Source: Aneurinibacillus uraniidurans
Lineage (GTDB): Bacteria > Bacillota > Bacilli > Aneurinibacillales > Aneurinibacillaceae
NCBI RefSeq assembly: GCF_028471905.1
Contig: NZ_CP116902.1
Span: 3,369,001-3,433,000, forward strand
Length of the DNA: 64,000 bases
Direction: 5' to 3'
Positions 46,522-56,346 of the stretch are shown one piece after another; the first letter of the stretch is position 1, and every line of letters begins with the position of its first letter. Under the pieces are notes generated by a model, which worked only from the letters and a program-made list of their open reading frames with translations, was not told the origin of the DNA and ran no database searches. A program made the position numbers and the translations under genes.

Positions 46522-47458
46522 CGGACTTCCCTCCTACTGTCGCGTGCTTTTTGAATAGCTGCGTCAATTCTTTCGTACCAAGCAATCCCTGCGGACGATA
46601 AATCATCATAATAATGAGCACAAGGCTATAAATAATCATACGTGTCTCCGGGTAATCCTGCAGGAACGTTGAGACAATCGTCAACAACACGGCGGCAATA
46701 ACCGCACCAGACATACTGCCAAGTCCACCAAGTACAACAAAAATCAAAATATCAAATGACTTCAAGAAACCGAAGTTAGACGGCTGAATGATGTAGAAGT
46801 TATGTGCATACAACCCACCCGCGATACCCGCGAAGAACGCACCAAGCGCAAATGCTGCTACCTTGTAGTAGGTCGTATTAATTCCCATCGCATCCGCTGC
46901 GATCTCGTTCTCACGAATGGAAATGCATGCACGTCCATGTGTGGAATTCGTAAAGTTCGCAATGACGACAAGCGTAATAATCAGGCATGCGGTCGCTGTC
47001 GTCCAGTCCGTCATGCTGTTGACCATCATCCCGCTCGCACCGCCAACATACTCAATGTTCAGCATGACGATCCGCACAATCTCACCAAACCCAAGCGTGG
47101 CAATTGCCAGGTAGTCACCGCGCAGACGCAAGCTTGGAATTCCGATGATCAATCCGGCAATCGCTGCGGCAATCCCGCCAATCGGCAGGGCTGCTAAGAA
47201 CGGAATGTTAAAGTTCATAGTTGCAATCGCTGACGCATACGCCCCGACCGCGAGAAAGCCAGCATGTCCAATCGAGAACTGGCCCGTAATGCCAATGATC
47301 AAATGCAGACTTACTGCAAGAATGATATTAATCACAATCGTGATCAGCATATTCTGATAAAAATCGTTGAGCACTCCACTCGTAATCAAAAACTGGATCA
47401 CTGCGTACAGGGCGAGCGCACCAACTATTGAAAGCCAAAATCCTTTTGTTCGCTTCAT
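46496..47458 (-). CDS. livM: Branched-chain amino acid ABC transporter permease LivM
   Basis: The 320-residue permease has about eight to ten membrane helices and the LivM core IGIPSLRLRGDYLAIATLGFGEI, with GRACISIRENEIAADAMGI as the ATPase contact loop. It pairs with LivH to form the pore for leucine, isoleucine and valine. AGGGAGGCG precedes ATG 47458, and livH ends 17 bp upstream. Confidence 0.95.
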   Translation of the reverse strand: MKRTKGFWLSIVGALALYAVIQFLITSGVLNDFYQNMLITIVINIILAVSLHLIIGITGQFSIGHAGFLAVGAYASAIATMNFNIPFLAALPIGGIAAAIAGLIIGIPSLRLRGDYLAIATLGFGEIVRIVMLNIEYVGGASGMMVNSMTDWTTATACLIITLVVIANFTNSTHGRACISIRENEIAADAMGINTTYYKVAAFALGAFFAGIAGGLYAHNFYIIQPSNFGFLKSFDILIFVVLGGLGSMSGAVIAAVLLTIVSTFLQDYPETRMIIYSLVLIIMMIYRPQGLLGTKELTQLFKKHATVGGKSDGNKNTAA

Positions 47459-47475
47459 CGTTGTATTTCGCCTCC

Positions 47476-48354
47476 CTATACTTTCTCTCTCATGTTTTTA
47501 CCGAACAGGCCCGACGGTCTAAAGATGAGGATCAGAATAAGTACGACAAATGCCACACCATCCCGCCAGAGCGAGTAGCCAAGTGCACTAACCATCGCTT
47601 CAATCACGCCAAGCAACAGCCCGCCAACCATCGCACCTGGGATAATGCCAATCCCGCCGAGAACAGCTGCAACGAATGCTTTTAAACCAGGAATAATCCC
47701 CATCAAAGGTTCAATCTTTATATAATAAATCCCAAAGATAACACCTGCTGCCCCGGCAAGCGCTGAACCGATCGCAAAGGTCGCAGAGATCGTATTGTCA
47801 ACATTAATCCCCATCAAGCGAGCTGCTTCTGTATCATACGATACCGCCCGCATCGCTTTGCCAATTTTCGTTTTGTGAACAATGAACTGAAGGAGAATCA
47901 TTAACCCAAGCGATACACCAAGAATTAATAGTGACTGACTATTAATTGTAGCCCCGAGAAACTTAAACTCTGTAGACGGAAGCACTGTACTCGGATATGC
48001 TTCCGGTTGAGCTCCCCGCACATAAATCGTTCCGTATTCAATCAGCAATGACACACCGATTGCGGTAATAAGGGCCGCAATACGCGTCGCATTCCGAAGC
48101 GGCTTATAGGCGATCCGCTCAATCGTCACACCAAATAATGCGCATGCCGTCATTGAGATCAACAGCGCTGGAAAAAAGCTAAGTTTTAGCACGGTAATGG
48201 CGTAAAAACCAATAAACGCACCAATCATGAATATATCACCATGAGCAAAGTTAATAAGTTTAATAATGCCGTATACCATCGTGTAGCCAAGCGCGATCAG
48301 CGCATAAATACTGCCGAGCGATATACCGTTCACAAGCTGCTGAATAAATTCCAT
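47476..48354 (-). CDS. livH: Branched-chain amino acid ABC transporter permease LivH
   Basis: The 292-residue permease has about eight membrane helices, with QQLVNGISLGSIYALIALGY at the N-terminus and a coupling loop at GKAMRAVSYDTEAARLMGIN. ATG 48354 is chosen, eight bases after AAAGGGAG; the frame upstream to 48378 lacks a site. It is separated from livK by a hairpin that may reduce expression of the membrane genes relative to the binding protein. Confidence 0.95.
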   Translation of the reverse strand: MEFIQQLVNGISLGSIYALIALGYTMVYGIIKLINFAHGDIFMIGAFIGFYAITVLKLSFFPALLISMTACALFGVTIERIAYKPLRNATRIAALITAIGVSLLIEYGTIYVRGAQPEAYPSTVLPSTEFKFLGATINSQSLLILGVSLGLMILLQFIVHKTKIGKAMRAVSYDTEAARLMGINVDNTISATFAIGSALAGAAGVIFGIYYIKIEPLMGIIPGLKAFVAAVLGGIGIIPGAMVGGLLLGVIEAMVSALGYSLWRDGVAFVVLILILIFRPSGLFGKNMREKV

Positions 48355-48411
48355 ATGGCCACTCCCTTTGACAAGCACTTTACTACTATAACGCGATGAT
48401 GCCCCTTATAA

Positions 48412-48448
48412 AGATGGAATGGCGGGACAGATGTCCCACCATTCATCT
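48412..48448 (-). terminator. Hairpin between livK and livH
   Basis: AGATG-AATGGTGGGAC and its complement form a long stem with two mismatches, with a weak T-run (CTTTATAA) on the minus strand. It may work as a leaky terminator or mRNA-stabilising hairpin that raises binding protein over permease. Such hairpins are known behind other solute-binding-protein genes. Confidence 0.5.
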
Positions 48449-48471
48449 TGCCTATTTTGTTACATAATCTG

Positions 48472-49671
48472 TTACGGATTTACTTTCATTTTGAAGCCTT
48501 GCTTGCCATCTTTGTACTCAAGGATAGCGGCAGATTTAACCGGATTGTGTTGTGCATCAATGGTGATTTTACCGGATACGAGTTGAAGGTCTTTCGTGCT
48601 TGCGAGTGCATCTTTAATCTTCACTGGATCTGCATCGCCCGCACGCTTGATGGCATCAGCGAGAAGGTATCCAGTGTCATAGCCGAGCGCTGCGAAGCCA
48701 TCTGGAGTTTTATCTTTGTATTTCGCTTTAAATGCACTTACGAATTTTTGTACTTTCGGGTCGCTATCTTCTACAGAGTAGTGATTCGTGATGTATGTAT
48801 TGTTCAGTGCTTTTGCACCGGCAATCTCAATGAGCTTTGGAGAATCCCAGCCATCGCCACCCATGAATGGAACATTCAGACCAATCTCACGTGCCTGCTT
48901 CACAATAAGACCTACTTCTTCATAATAGCCCGGCAAAAATACGAAATCTGGATTCGCTGCCTTAATGCGTGTCAGCGTTGCACGGAAATCGGTATCCCCT
49001 TTTACATACGCTTCTTCTGCTGCTACCTTGCCACCGTTTTTGGCGTATGACTCTTTAAACGCTTTTGCTAAACCCTTCGAATAATCGCTTGATGTTTCAG
49101 TAAAGACAGCCGCATTTTTCGATTTTAATTCGTTGGATGCAAAGTTTGCTGCTACCGTACCTTGGAACGGGTCAATGAAGCATGTACGGAATACGAAATC
49201 ATTCACTTTACCAGCTTTGGACGTAATATCCGGGTTTGTTCCAGTTGGTGTTATGAGCGGAATTTTATTTTTCTCTGCGATTTGCACTTGAGATAGTGTA
49301 CTTGTACTTGTAGCTGCTCCAACAAGTGTTACAACTTTGTTCTGGCTAACCAGCTTGAGTGCGCCAGCTGTTGCTTCTGCCGGGTCAGACTTGTTGTCCA
49401 CTTTTACAACTTCAATTTTCTTGCCGTTAACGCCTTCTTTATTGATTTCTTCAAGTGCAAGATCAAGCCCTTCGCTCAGTGATTGCCCATATGACGCTAC
49501 CCCACCAGAAAGTTCAAGGTTTGCCCCAATCTTAATCGTATCGCCACTGCCGCCTGCCGCTTTTTTGTCTCCGCCAGCCGTCTCCTTTGCTCCGCCGCCG
49601 CAACCTGCTACTACGCCTGCTGAAAGCATAAGTGACATGGCAATTCCGAGTGCTTTTCGTTTGTCCATCAT
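48472..49671 (-). CDS. livK: Branched-chain amino acid-binding lipoprotein LivK
   Basis: The 399-residue substrate-binding lipoprotein has a signal peptide with lipobox VVAGC (C24) followed by a Gly/Lys-rich spacer. A type I periplasmic-binding fold follows, with IKIGANLELSGGVASYGQS, LITPTGTNPDIT and FVFLPGYYEEVGLIVKQAREIG. It is the first gene of the liv operon. The GGGGGG run lies just upstream of the tandem ATG pair. Substrate range (Leu/Ile/Val or another hydrophobic amino acid) is inferred from the complete KHMGF set. Confidence 0.94.
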   Translation of the reverse strand: MMDKRKALGIAMSLMLSAGVVAGCGGGAKETAGGDKKAAGGSGDTIKIGANLELSGGVASYGQSLSEGLDLALEEINKEGVNGKKIEVVKVDNKSDPAEATAGALKLVSQNKVVTLVGAATSTSTLSQVQIAEKNKIPLITPTGTNPDITSKAGKVNDFVFRTCFIDPFQGTVAANFASNELKSKNAAVFTETSSDYSKGLAKAFKESYAKNGGKVAAEEAYVKGDTDFRATLTRIKAANPDFVFLPGYYEEVGLIVKQAREIGLNVPFMGGDGWDSPKLIEIAGAKALNNTYITNHYSVEDSDPKVQKFVSAFKAKYKDKTPDGFAALGYDTGYLLADAIKRAGDADPVKIKDALASTKDLQLVSGKITIDAQHNPVKSAAILEYKDGKQGFKMKVNP

Positions 49672-49786
49672 TATTACCCCCCTAAAAATTTGTAAAAATT
49701 ATTTTGTGATGAAATAGTTTGTTTTGCTGCTAAAGTATTGTTCTATACATGATTTTATTACCAGCAAAACAATTAGGAACACATAT

Positions 49787-49801
49787 ATTATTCTGAAAAC
49801 A
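49787..49801. promoter_or_regulatory. CodY-box-like sequence upstream of livK
   Basis: ATTATTCTGAAAACA matches the CodY consensus AATTTTCWGAAAATT at 11 of 15 positions. A second, weaker TTATTCTGAA occurs at 49812-49821. CodY controls branched-chain amino acid transport in Bacillales, which makes the site plausible. The region is AT-rich, so chance matches are possible. Confidence 0.35.
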
Positions 49802-49953
49802 TTTTATATTATTATTCTGAATTCGTCTAGAGTACTGCGCTACAGTAGTAAATTATTAATGTAATAATTCAGACGACATGTAATATTTCCCTCTATGTAT
49901 CAAGCATATTCCGGTTCATTTGCTGCATCATAAAAACGAAGGAGGGAGTCTAC

Positions 49954-50208
49954 ATGAAGAAAAATATAGGTACCTTTGATGCACTCGTTCGGATCACAAT
50001 CGGGATGGCTGGACTCGCATACAGCACTTCTAAAATGATTCGTCATCCACACCGCACAGCTCCCCTGCTTCTGGCAGCCGTATTCGGAATGAAGGTTGCA
50101 GAAGGGATTACCCGTTATTGTCCTCTCATGGATATGATGGACAAGAGTACATGCACGGATGAAACAGACTCGTACAATACGCGAAAACATATGCGACGGA
50201 TGCGCTAA
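49954..50208 (+). CDS. DUF2892 (YgaP-like membrane) family protein
   Basis: The 84-residue membrane protein has two helices and the DUF2892 pattern NIGTFDALVRITIGMAGLAY, then LLAAVFGMKVAEGITRYCPLMDMM. The family resembles the membrane part of the rhodanese YgaP. The function is unknown, though sulfur or metal stress has been proposed from context. The Cys in RYCPLMD is conserved in the family. AAGGAGG precedes ATG 49954. A 43-residue membrane peptide follows 12 bp later. Confidence 0.85.
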   Translation: MKKNIGTFDALVRITIGMAGLAYSTSKMIRHPHRTAPLLLAAVFGMKVAEGITRYCPLMDMMDKSTCTDETDSYNTRKHMRRMR

Positions 50209-50220
50209 GGAGCGAATTTC

Positions 50221-50352
50221 ATGGATCGATTAACATGGGAAGTATTTAGTGACAATGCATATGTAATCATAACCGTTGTCGCCTCAATTGCGGTTGTTGC
50301 CTATGCCTGGGCAAAATTCAACAGCAAAGCAAGAAGCCGCTACAAGTCGTAG
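50221..50352 (+). CDS. Hypothetical 43-aa single-pass membrane microprotein
   Basis: A short ORF starts at ATG 50221, eight bases after AAGGAG (50208-50213), and ends within a terminator. It reads MDRLTWEVFSDNAY followed by a helix of about 18 hydrophobic residues (VIITVVASIAVVAYAWAKF) and a basic tail (SKARSRYKS). It probably has one membrane helix with the basic end inside. I recognise no family. It is co-directional with the DUF2892 gene and shares its terminator, so it looks like a real second gene of a small operon. Confidence 0.65.
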   Translation: MDRLTWEVFSDNAYVIITVVASIAVVAYAWAKFNSKARSRYKS

Positions 50353-50368
50353 CGGCTTCTTTTTGTAT
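50333..50368 (+). terminator. Intrinsic terminator of the DUF2892 / 43-aa operon
   Basis: A perfect 11-bp stem GAAGCCGCTAC / GTAGCGGCTTC with a 5-base loop and a TTTTT run overlaps the stop codon of the 43-aa gene. It also lies just beyond the end of convergent purD. Confidence 0.93.
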
Positions 50369-50375
50369 CACACGA

Positions 50376-51659
50376 TTATGAACGGCTCTCTGCACGGCGC
50401 AGTGCTTTCGCTGCAATATCGGTACGATAATGCGCACCTGCAAATGAGATGCCTTTAATGGTTTCATAGGCTTTACGTTTCGCTTCATGCAAGTCAGATC
50501 CGAGCGCAGTGATGCCCAGCACACGGCCACCATTCGTCACGATCTGGCCGTCTTTTTCCGCTGTTCCTGCATGGAATACAATCACGTCTTGTGTCGGTTC
50601 CGACAGTCCCGTAATTACACATCCTTTTGGATACGAACCAGGGTAACCTTCTGATGCCATGATGACACATACGGCTGCATCATCTTTCCATTTTACCTCT
50701 TCCATCTCTGCGAGACGTCCTTCTGCGACAGCGAGGAAAATCTCCGCCAGATCACTTGCAAGACGAGGCAGAACAACCTGGGTTTCCGGGTCTCCAAAGC
50801 GTGCATTGTACTCAATAACCTTCGGACCTTGCTCGGTCATCATCAAGCCAGTGTACAAAATACCACGGAATGAAATACCTTCCTGCACCATTGCTTTAGC
50901 GGTTGGAAGAACAATCGTGTCAATCGCCTGCTGCACGATTGCAGCGTCCATATGCGGCACAGGAGAATATGTACCCATTCCGCCTGTGTTCGGCCCTTTA
51001 TCATCGTCAAACACTGGTTTATGATCTTGTGACGGCACCATCGGAATCACCGTCTCGCCATCTACAAACGACAGAATCGTCATCTCTTCGCCAGTCAAAT
51101 ATTCTTCAACTACAACACGCGCACCCGCACCAGCAAATGTATCTTCAACCATCATCGAGTGAAGTGCCTCTTCTGCTTCTTCCAGTGTCATCGCTACGAC
51201 AACACCTTTACCTGCTGCAAGTCCGTCCGCTTTAATGACGATCGGCGCTCCCTGCTCCCGTACGTAAGCACGTGCCTGTTCATAGTCCGTAAATGACTGG
51301 TAGCCACCTGTCGGAATCCCGTATTTCAACATTAAGTCTTTGGCGAATTTTTTACTGCCTTCCATCATCGCCGCCAGACGGTTCGGACCAAATACTTTTA
51401 ATCCAGCTTCTTCGAACGCATCCACGATGCCCGCAAGCAGCGGATCTTCTGGACCGATCACAGTCAGCTCAATGTTTTCTTGTTTCGCAAACGCAATCAG
51501 TGCCGCAAAATCATTTACATCAATTGGCACACACTCTGCCATCTGTGCAATACCTGCGTTCCCCGGCGCACAGTACACTTTCTCTACGCTCGGGCTTTGT
51601 TGAAGCTTCCAGACAAGCGCATGCTCCCGGCCGCCGCTTCCTACAACGAGTACCTTCAT
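50376..51659 (-). CDS. purD: Phosphoribosylamine-glycine ligase
   Basis: Step 2 of purine synthesis: phosphoribosylamine plus glycine and ATP give GAR. The 427-residue ATP-grasp enzyme has MKVLVVGSGGREHALVWKL at the start, the ATP-binding PIVIKADGLAAGKGVVVA and the C-terminal GDPETQVVLPRL. It is the last gene of the pur operon, 21 bp after purH. Confidence 0.96.
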   Translation of the reverse strand: MKVLVVGSGGREHALVWKLQQSPSVEKVYCAPGNAGIAQMAECVPIDVNDFAALIAFAKQENIELTVIGPEDPLLAGIVDAFEEAGLKVFGPNRLAAMMEGSKKFAKDLMLKYGIPTGGYQSFTDYEQARAYVREQGAPIVIKADGLAAGKGVVVAMTLEEAEEALHSMMVEDTFAGAGARVVVEEYLTGEEMTILSFVDGETVIPMVPSQDHKPVFDDDKGPNTGGMGTYSPVPHMDAAIVQQAIDTIVLPTAKAMVQEGISFRGILYTGLMMTEQGPKVIEYNARFGDPETQVVLPRLASDLAEIFLAVAEGRLAEMEEVKWKDDAAVCVIMASEGYPGSYPKGCVITGLSEPTQDVIVFHAGTAEKDGQIVTNGGRVLGITALGSDLHEAKRKAYETIKGISFAGAHYRTDIAAKALRRAESRS

Positions 51660-51680
51660 ATACAGGCTTCCTCCCTGGAA

Positions 51681-53222
51681 TTAGTGTTTAAAATGACGTA
51701 CTTTCGTGAATACCATTGCAATGCCGTGTTCATTCGCTGCTTTGATTGAGTCTTCATCGCGAATCGAGCCACCTGGCTGGATAATCGCTGTGATGCCAGC
51801 TTTTGCTGCTTCTTCGAGTGTATCCGGCATTGGGAAGAATGCATCAGACGCCAGGATACTGCCTTTCGCCTTCTCGCCTGCTTGCTCAATCGCAATACGT
51901 GCAGAACCAACACGATTCATCTGGCCTGCGCCAACTCCAACGGTCGAGCTATCTTTTACGAGCACGATTGCATTTGATTTAACATGCTTCACAACATTCC
52001 AACCAAACAGCATTTGTTCAACTTCTGCGTCAGTTGGTTTGCGGTCTGTTACAACTTCAAGGTCCGCTGCTGTGATGCGTTTTGTATCTTCAGTTTGAAT
52101 GAGAACGCCACCTTCGACACTTGCCAGCTTCCAGTCGCCTTTCTCTTTGCGAACCACTTCACCAAGCTCAAGGAGACGTAAGTTTTTCTTTTCTTTCAAT
52201 ATTTCAAGCGCTTCATCCGTAAACGATGGAGCCATAATAATTTCTAAGAAGATTTCTTTCAGTTCCAGAGCTGTTTGTTTATCGATCGGACGATTAGCCG
52301 CAATGATACCACCAAAGATCGAAACTGGATCGGATTCATACGCTTTGCGGAATGCAGCATAGATCGTTTCACCGATACCTACGCCGCATGGATTTGTATG
52401 TTTCACGGCTACAACCGCTGGCTGATCGAATTCTTTTACGATATTCAGTGCCGCATTGCCGTCGTTGATGTTGTTGTAAGAAAGCTCTTTACCATGCAAT
52501 TGTTTTGCTGTTGCGATATTGCCTGTACCTGCAAGCGGCTCACGGTAGAATGCAGCTGCTTGATGCGGATTTTCACCGTAGCGGAGATCTTGTACTTTTT
52601 CAAATGTAACTGTGTATGTTTCCGCCAGCTCTTCGCCCACTTGAGCTGTAAGATATTGAGAGATCAGTGCATCGTATGCAGCTGTATGACGGAAGACTTT
52701 AGCTGCAAGCTTGCGTTTTGTCTCAGCAGACAGCTCGCCGCCTTCTTTCAGCTCAGCTACAACTTTGCCATAATCCGCTGCATCAACAACTACGCCGACA
52801 AACTTGTGGTTTTTCGCTGCGGAACGAAGCATTGTTGGGCCACCGATGTCGATGTTTTCGATTGCTTCTGCAAATTCTACATCCGGCTTGCTGATTGTTT
52901 CTTTGAACGGATACAGATTTACAACAACGAGATCGATCGGTGTAATGTTGTGCTCACCAATTTGCTGCATGTGCTTTTCATCGTCACGCACTGCAAGCAG
53001 ACCGCCGTGGATATGCGGATCGAGTGTTTTCAGACGACCATCGAGAATTTCCGGGAATCCTGTTACTTCAGAAATACCGATTACGTCTACGCCTTCTTTT
53101 TGCAGCATGGTTGCTGTGCCGCCTGTAGAGATGATTTCTACACCAAGCTTGGACAATTCTTTTGCGAATTCTACAATTCCTGTTTTATCGGATACGCTGA
53201 TTAATGCGCGTTTTACGCTCAC
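51681..53222 (-). CDS. purH: Bifunctional AICAR transformylase / IMP cyclohydrolase
   Basis: The last two steps to IMP: formylation of AICAR with 10-formyl-THF, then ring closure. The 513-residue protein has the N-terminal MGS-like IMP cyclohydrolase ([36 protein letters not shown]). The C-terminal AICAR transformylase has AVKHTNPCG and [12 protein letters not shown]. It lies between purN and purD. Confidence 0.97.
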   Translation of the reverse strand: MSVKRALISVSDKTGIVEFAKELSKLGVEIISTGGTATMLQKEGVDVIGISEVTGFPEILDGRLKTLDPHIHGGLLAVRDDEKHMQQIGEHNITPIDLVVVNLYPFKETISKPDVEFAEAIENIDIGGPTMLRSAAKNHKFVGVVVDAADYGKVVAELKEGGELSAETKRKLAAKVFRHTAAYDALISQYLTAQVGEELAETYTVTFEKVQDLRYGENPHQAAAFYREPLAGTGNIATAKQLHGKELSYNNINDGNAALNIVKEFDQPAVVAVKHTNPCGVGIGETIYAAFRKAYESDPVSIFGGIIAANRPIDKQTALELKEIFLEIIMAPSFTDEALEILKEKKNLRLLELGEVVRKEKGDWKLASVEGGVLIQTEDTKRITAADLEVVTDRKPTDAEVEQMLFGWNVVKHVKSNAIVLVKDSSTVGVGAGQMNRVGSARIAIEQAGEKAKGSILASDAFFPMPDTLEEAAKAGITAIIQPGGSIRDEDSIKAANEHGIAMVFTKVRHFKH

Positions 53223-53251
53223 TCTCGTTCACTCCTCATTATCATTAAAAG

Positions 53252-53857
53252 TTAGGCGATAATTTCAACCCGACGTCCATCTAATTTCACGCGATTGTTG
53301 ACAAGCAGCTGTACCACTTCTGGTAAAAGTAAATGCTCCTCTGCGTGAATACGTACCGCTAGTGTTTCTTCTGTATCCCCTTGTTGTACCTCTACCGTCC
53401 GCTGGGCAATAATCGGTCCTGTGTCCATTCCTTCATCAACGAAATGAACTGTAATTCCGGTCACTTTAACCCCATAACGAAATGCCTGTCCAATTGCATC
53501 TTTACCTGAAAAAGACGGCAGAAGGGACGGATGCAGATTAATCATCCGTCCGCCGTATGCCCGAAGCAACGTCTCACCAATCAAGCGCATGTAGCCAGCA
53601 AGAATGATATGCTCTACACCTGCTTCTTCAAGACGACGCAAAATTTCTGTTTCAAATGCAACCTTATCGGGATATTCCTTCGCCTGAAAGACGAAGGTTG
53701 GAATGCCATACTGTGCTGCACGCTCGAGCACATACGCCCCTGGTTTATCGCAAACAAGCAGGACAATGTCCGCACCTGTGATTGTTCCATTCTCAATCGC
53801 TTCCATAATGGCTCCAAAGTTAGAGCCACTACCGGATGCAAATACTGCAAGCTTCAT
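53252..53857 (-). CDS. purN: Phosphoribosylglycinamide formyltransferase
   Basis: Step 3 of the pathway: transfers formyl from 10-formyl-THF to GAR. The 201-residue enzyme has LAVFASGSGSNFGAIMEAI, the active-site ILAGYMRLIGETLL, NLHPSLLPSFSGKDAI and GITVHFVDEGMDTGPII with the catalytic N-H-D residues. Its ATG shares one base with the purM stop. Confidence 0.96.
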   Translation of the reverse strand: MKLAVFASGSGSNFGAIMEAIENGTITGADIVLLVCDKPGAYVLERAAQYGIPTFVFQAKEYPDKVAFETEILRRLEEAGVEHIILAGYMRLIGETLLRAYGGRMINLHPSLLPSFSGKDAIGQAFRYGVKVTGITVHFVDEGMDTGPIIAQRTVEVQQGDTEETLAVRIHAEEHLLLPEVVQLLVNNRVKLDGRRVEIIA

Positions 53858-54897
53858 TACCAGTTCACCCCGCCAAATTGAACGTCCTGATTGCCAGAGA
53901 TAATACGGCCAATTTGGAAAGCTTGCTCACCTGCTTCTGCCAACACACGCATCGCTTCCGCAGCGTCTTCCTCTTTCACAACGGCAATCATACCGATGCC
54001 CATGTTAAACGTACGGAACATATCCGGCTTCGATACGCTACCTTTTTGCTCGATCAAATCAAAGATAGGCAGAATCGGCCATGAACCGTAAGCAATCTCT
54101 GCAGATGTTCCTTCTGGAAGCACGCGCGGAATGTTGTCATAAAAACCGCCGCCTGTAATGTGGACAAATCCTTTTACGTCTACACGATCCATCAAAGACA
54201 AGCAAGACTTCACATACAGTCGTGTCGGAGTCAGCAATGTATCCCCCAGCTTACCGCCGAGTTCTGCGACTTCATCCTGCAAAGAAAGACCTGCTTTTTC
54301 AAGCAGTACATTGCGCACAAGTGAGAACCCATTGCTATGCACACCGCTTGATGCCATACCAATGATTACATCACCTGGTGCAATGCGTTTGCCGTCAATA
54401 ATCCGATCTGCATCGACGACACCTACACTAAAGCCAGCAATGTCATACTCGGATTCTTCATACATGCCTGGCATCTCAGCCGTTTCGCCACCAATGAGCG
54501 CACAGCCGGATTGCTCACAACCATCGGCGATGCCTTTTACAATTGCTTCGATTCGCTCTGGCACAACTTTGCCACATGCGAGGTAATCAAGGAAAAACAG
54601 CGGCTCCGCTCCTTGTACCACAATGTCATTAACACACATTGCCACTGCATCGATACCGATTGTATCGTGGCGATCCATACCGAACGCAATTTTTAATTTC
54701 GTGCCCACACCGTCTGTTCCAGAGACGAGAACCGGCTTCTTATATTTGGCCGTATCGAGGCCAAACAAGGCACCGAATCCGCCCAAGTCTGTTAGAACTT
54801 CCGGGCGGAATGTGCGCTTCACGTGTTTTTTCATCCGTTCAACCGCTTCGTTGCCAGCGTCAATATCTACACCAGCCTGTTTGTATGCCTCACTCAT
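53857..54897 (-). CDS. purM: Phosphoribosylformylglycinamidine cyclo-ligase (AIR synthetase)
   Basis: Step 5: ATP-dependent ring closure of FGAM to AIR. The 346-residue enzyme of the PurM/PurL superfamily has [46 protein letters not shown] and [13 protein letters not shown]. It sits between purF and purN. Confidence 0.97.
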   Translation of the reverse strand: MSEAYKQAGVDIDAGNEAVERMKKHVKRTFRPEVLTDLGGFGALFGLDTAKYKKPVLVSGTDGVGTKLKIAFGMDRHDTIGIDAVAMCVNDIVVQGAEPLFFLDYLACGKVVPERIEAIVKGIADGCEQSGCALIGGETAEMPGMYEESEYDIAGFSVGVVDADRIIDGKRIAPGDVIIGMASSGVHSNGFSLVRNVLLEKAGLSLQDEVAELGGKLGDTLLTPTRLYVKSCLSLMDRVDVKGFVHITGGGFYDNIPRVLPEGTSAEIAYGSWPILPIFDLIEQKGSVSKPDMFRTFNMGIGMIAVVKEEDAAEAMRVLAEAGEQAFQIGRIISGNQDVQFGGVNW

Positions 54898-54909
54898 GTT
54901 CTCTCTCCC

Positions 54910-56346
54910 TCACTTGTGCACGCAGTTTTTCGTATCTTCATAAATCTCAGTCGGGTACTGACCGGTAAAGCAAGCTAGGCAATGGCCGCGATTCGGTGCG
55001 CTATCTTCTTGTCCAATCGCATCAATCATGCCTTCTGGTGACAGGAAGTAAAGAGAATCGGCTCCGATCATCTCGCGGATTTCCTCGAGGGATTTTGTCG
55101 CCGCAATTAACTCTTCCCGACTGGATGTATCAATTCCATAGAAGCATGGATTTTTTACCGGCGGAGAACTAATGCGCACATGTACTTCTTTCGCGCCAGC
55201 TTCCCTGAGCATAGAGACAATTCGTCCACTTGTCGTCCCGCGTACGATGGAGTCATCAATCATCACTACACGCTTGCCTTCGACAACTTTACGAACCGCA
55301 CTTAGCTTCATACGCACGCCACGTGCCCGCATTTCTTGCGTTGGCTGAATAAACGTACGACCTACATAACGATTTTTGATCAGACCAAGCTCATACGGCA
55401 GACCCGCTGCTTCCGCATAACCAATCGCCGCCGATGTGCTTGAATCCGGTACACCTGTTACGATGTCCGCTTCCACAACCGGGGCTTCGCGGAACAACTG
55501 GCGACCCAGTTCTTTTCGTGCCAGATGGACGTTAATTCCGCCAATGTCGCTATCTGGACGAGCAAAATAAATGTATTCAAACGAACAAGTCGCACGCTGT
55601 GCCTGTCCAGCAAATCGCTCAGAACGCAGACCGTTCTCATCAATAATAATCATCTCACCCGGCTCTACATCGCGGATGACTTCCGCGCCTACCGTGTCAA
55701 ATGCGCACGTTTCAGATGAAACAACATAGCCACCATCTCCCATGCGACCCAGTACAAGTGGACGCAAACCATTCGGGTCAAGTGCCACGATCAGTTTCTT
55801 CTCCGTCATGACAAGCAGCGCATACGCCCCTTTAATCATGCCGAGAGCATGGCGTACTGCCTCTTCAATTTCATAGCCAGAACGGGCGATCAGATGGGCA
55901 ATAACCTCTGTATCGCTCGTTGTTTGGAAAATAGAACCCTGACGTTCCAATTGATGACGTACTTGATCCGCATTAACGAGATTCCCGTTATGAGCAAGTG
56001 CAAGATTGCCATCTGTATATTTAAATACGAGCGGTTGAGCATTCTCGATTTTGCTTTCGCCTGCCGTTGTATAACGAACATGACCGATTGCCATTTTTCC
56101 GTGAATCTCTTCTAACTGACCGCCGTTAAACGCTTCCGTTACAAGCCCCATCCCACGGTGATACGAGAACACCTCGCCATTCGATGCACAGATGCCCGCG
56201 CTTTCCTGACCACGGTGCTGCAGGGCATGAATGCCGTAGTACGTAATTTGTGGAGCATCAGGGTGGTTGTACACCCCGAAAACTCCGCACTCTTCGTTTA
56301 ATTTATCCCACAGGTCGTCGTGTTCGAACTTCATGCCATCAGACAT
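54910..56346 (-). CDS. purF: Amidophosphoribosyltransferase
   Basis: First committed step: PRPP plus glutamine give phosphoribosylamine. The 478-residue precursor begins with a propeptide to be cleaved before the N-terminal nucleophile in [12 protein letters not shown] (C20). The glutaminase domain, the PRPP loop [14 protein letters not shown] and cysteines for a 4Fe-4S cluster (including HCLACFTG near the C-terminus) are present, as in the oxygen-labile B. subtilis type. The ATG lies 16 bp inside the end of purL, with GAAGGA nine bases before it. Confidence 0.96.
   Translation of the reverse strand: MSDGMKFEHDDLWDKLNEECGVFGVYNHPDAPQITYYGIHALQHRGQESAGICASNGEVFSYHRGMGLVTEAFNGGQLEEIHGKMAIGHVRYTTAGESKIENAQPLVFKYTDGNLALAHNGNLVNADQVRHQLERQGSIFQTTSDTEVIAHLIARSGYEIEEAVRHALGMIKGAYALLVMTEKKLIVALDPNGLRPLVLGRMGDGGYVVSSETCAFDTVGAEVIRDVEPGEMIIIDENGLRSERFAGQAQRATCSFEYIYFARPDSDIGGINVHLARKELGRQLFREAPVVEADIVTGVPDSSTSAAIGYAEAAGLPYELGLIKNRYVGRTFIQPTQEMRARGVRMKLSAVRKVVEGKRVVMIDDSIVRGTTSGRIVSMLREAGAKEVHVRISSPPVKNPCFYGIDTSSREELIAATKSLEEIREMIGADSLYFLSPEGMIDAIGQEDSAPNRGHCLACFTGQYPTEIYEDTKNCVHK

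Noticed and set aside
52275-53204. 309-aa open frame antisense to purH
   Set aside because: It lies wholly on the opposite strand of a clear purH, is Cys/Phe-rich in an unnatural way and has no ribosome site or recognisable domain.
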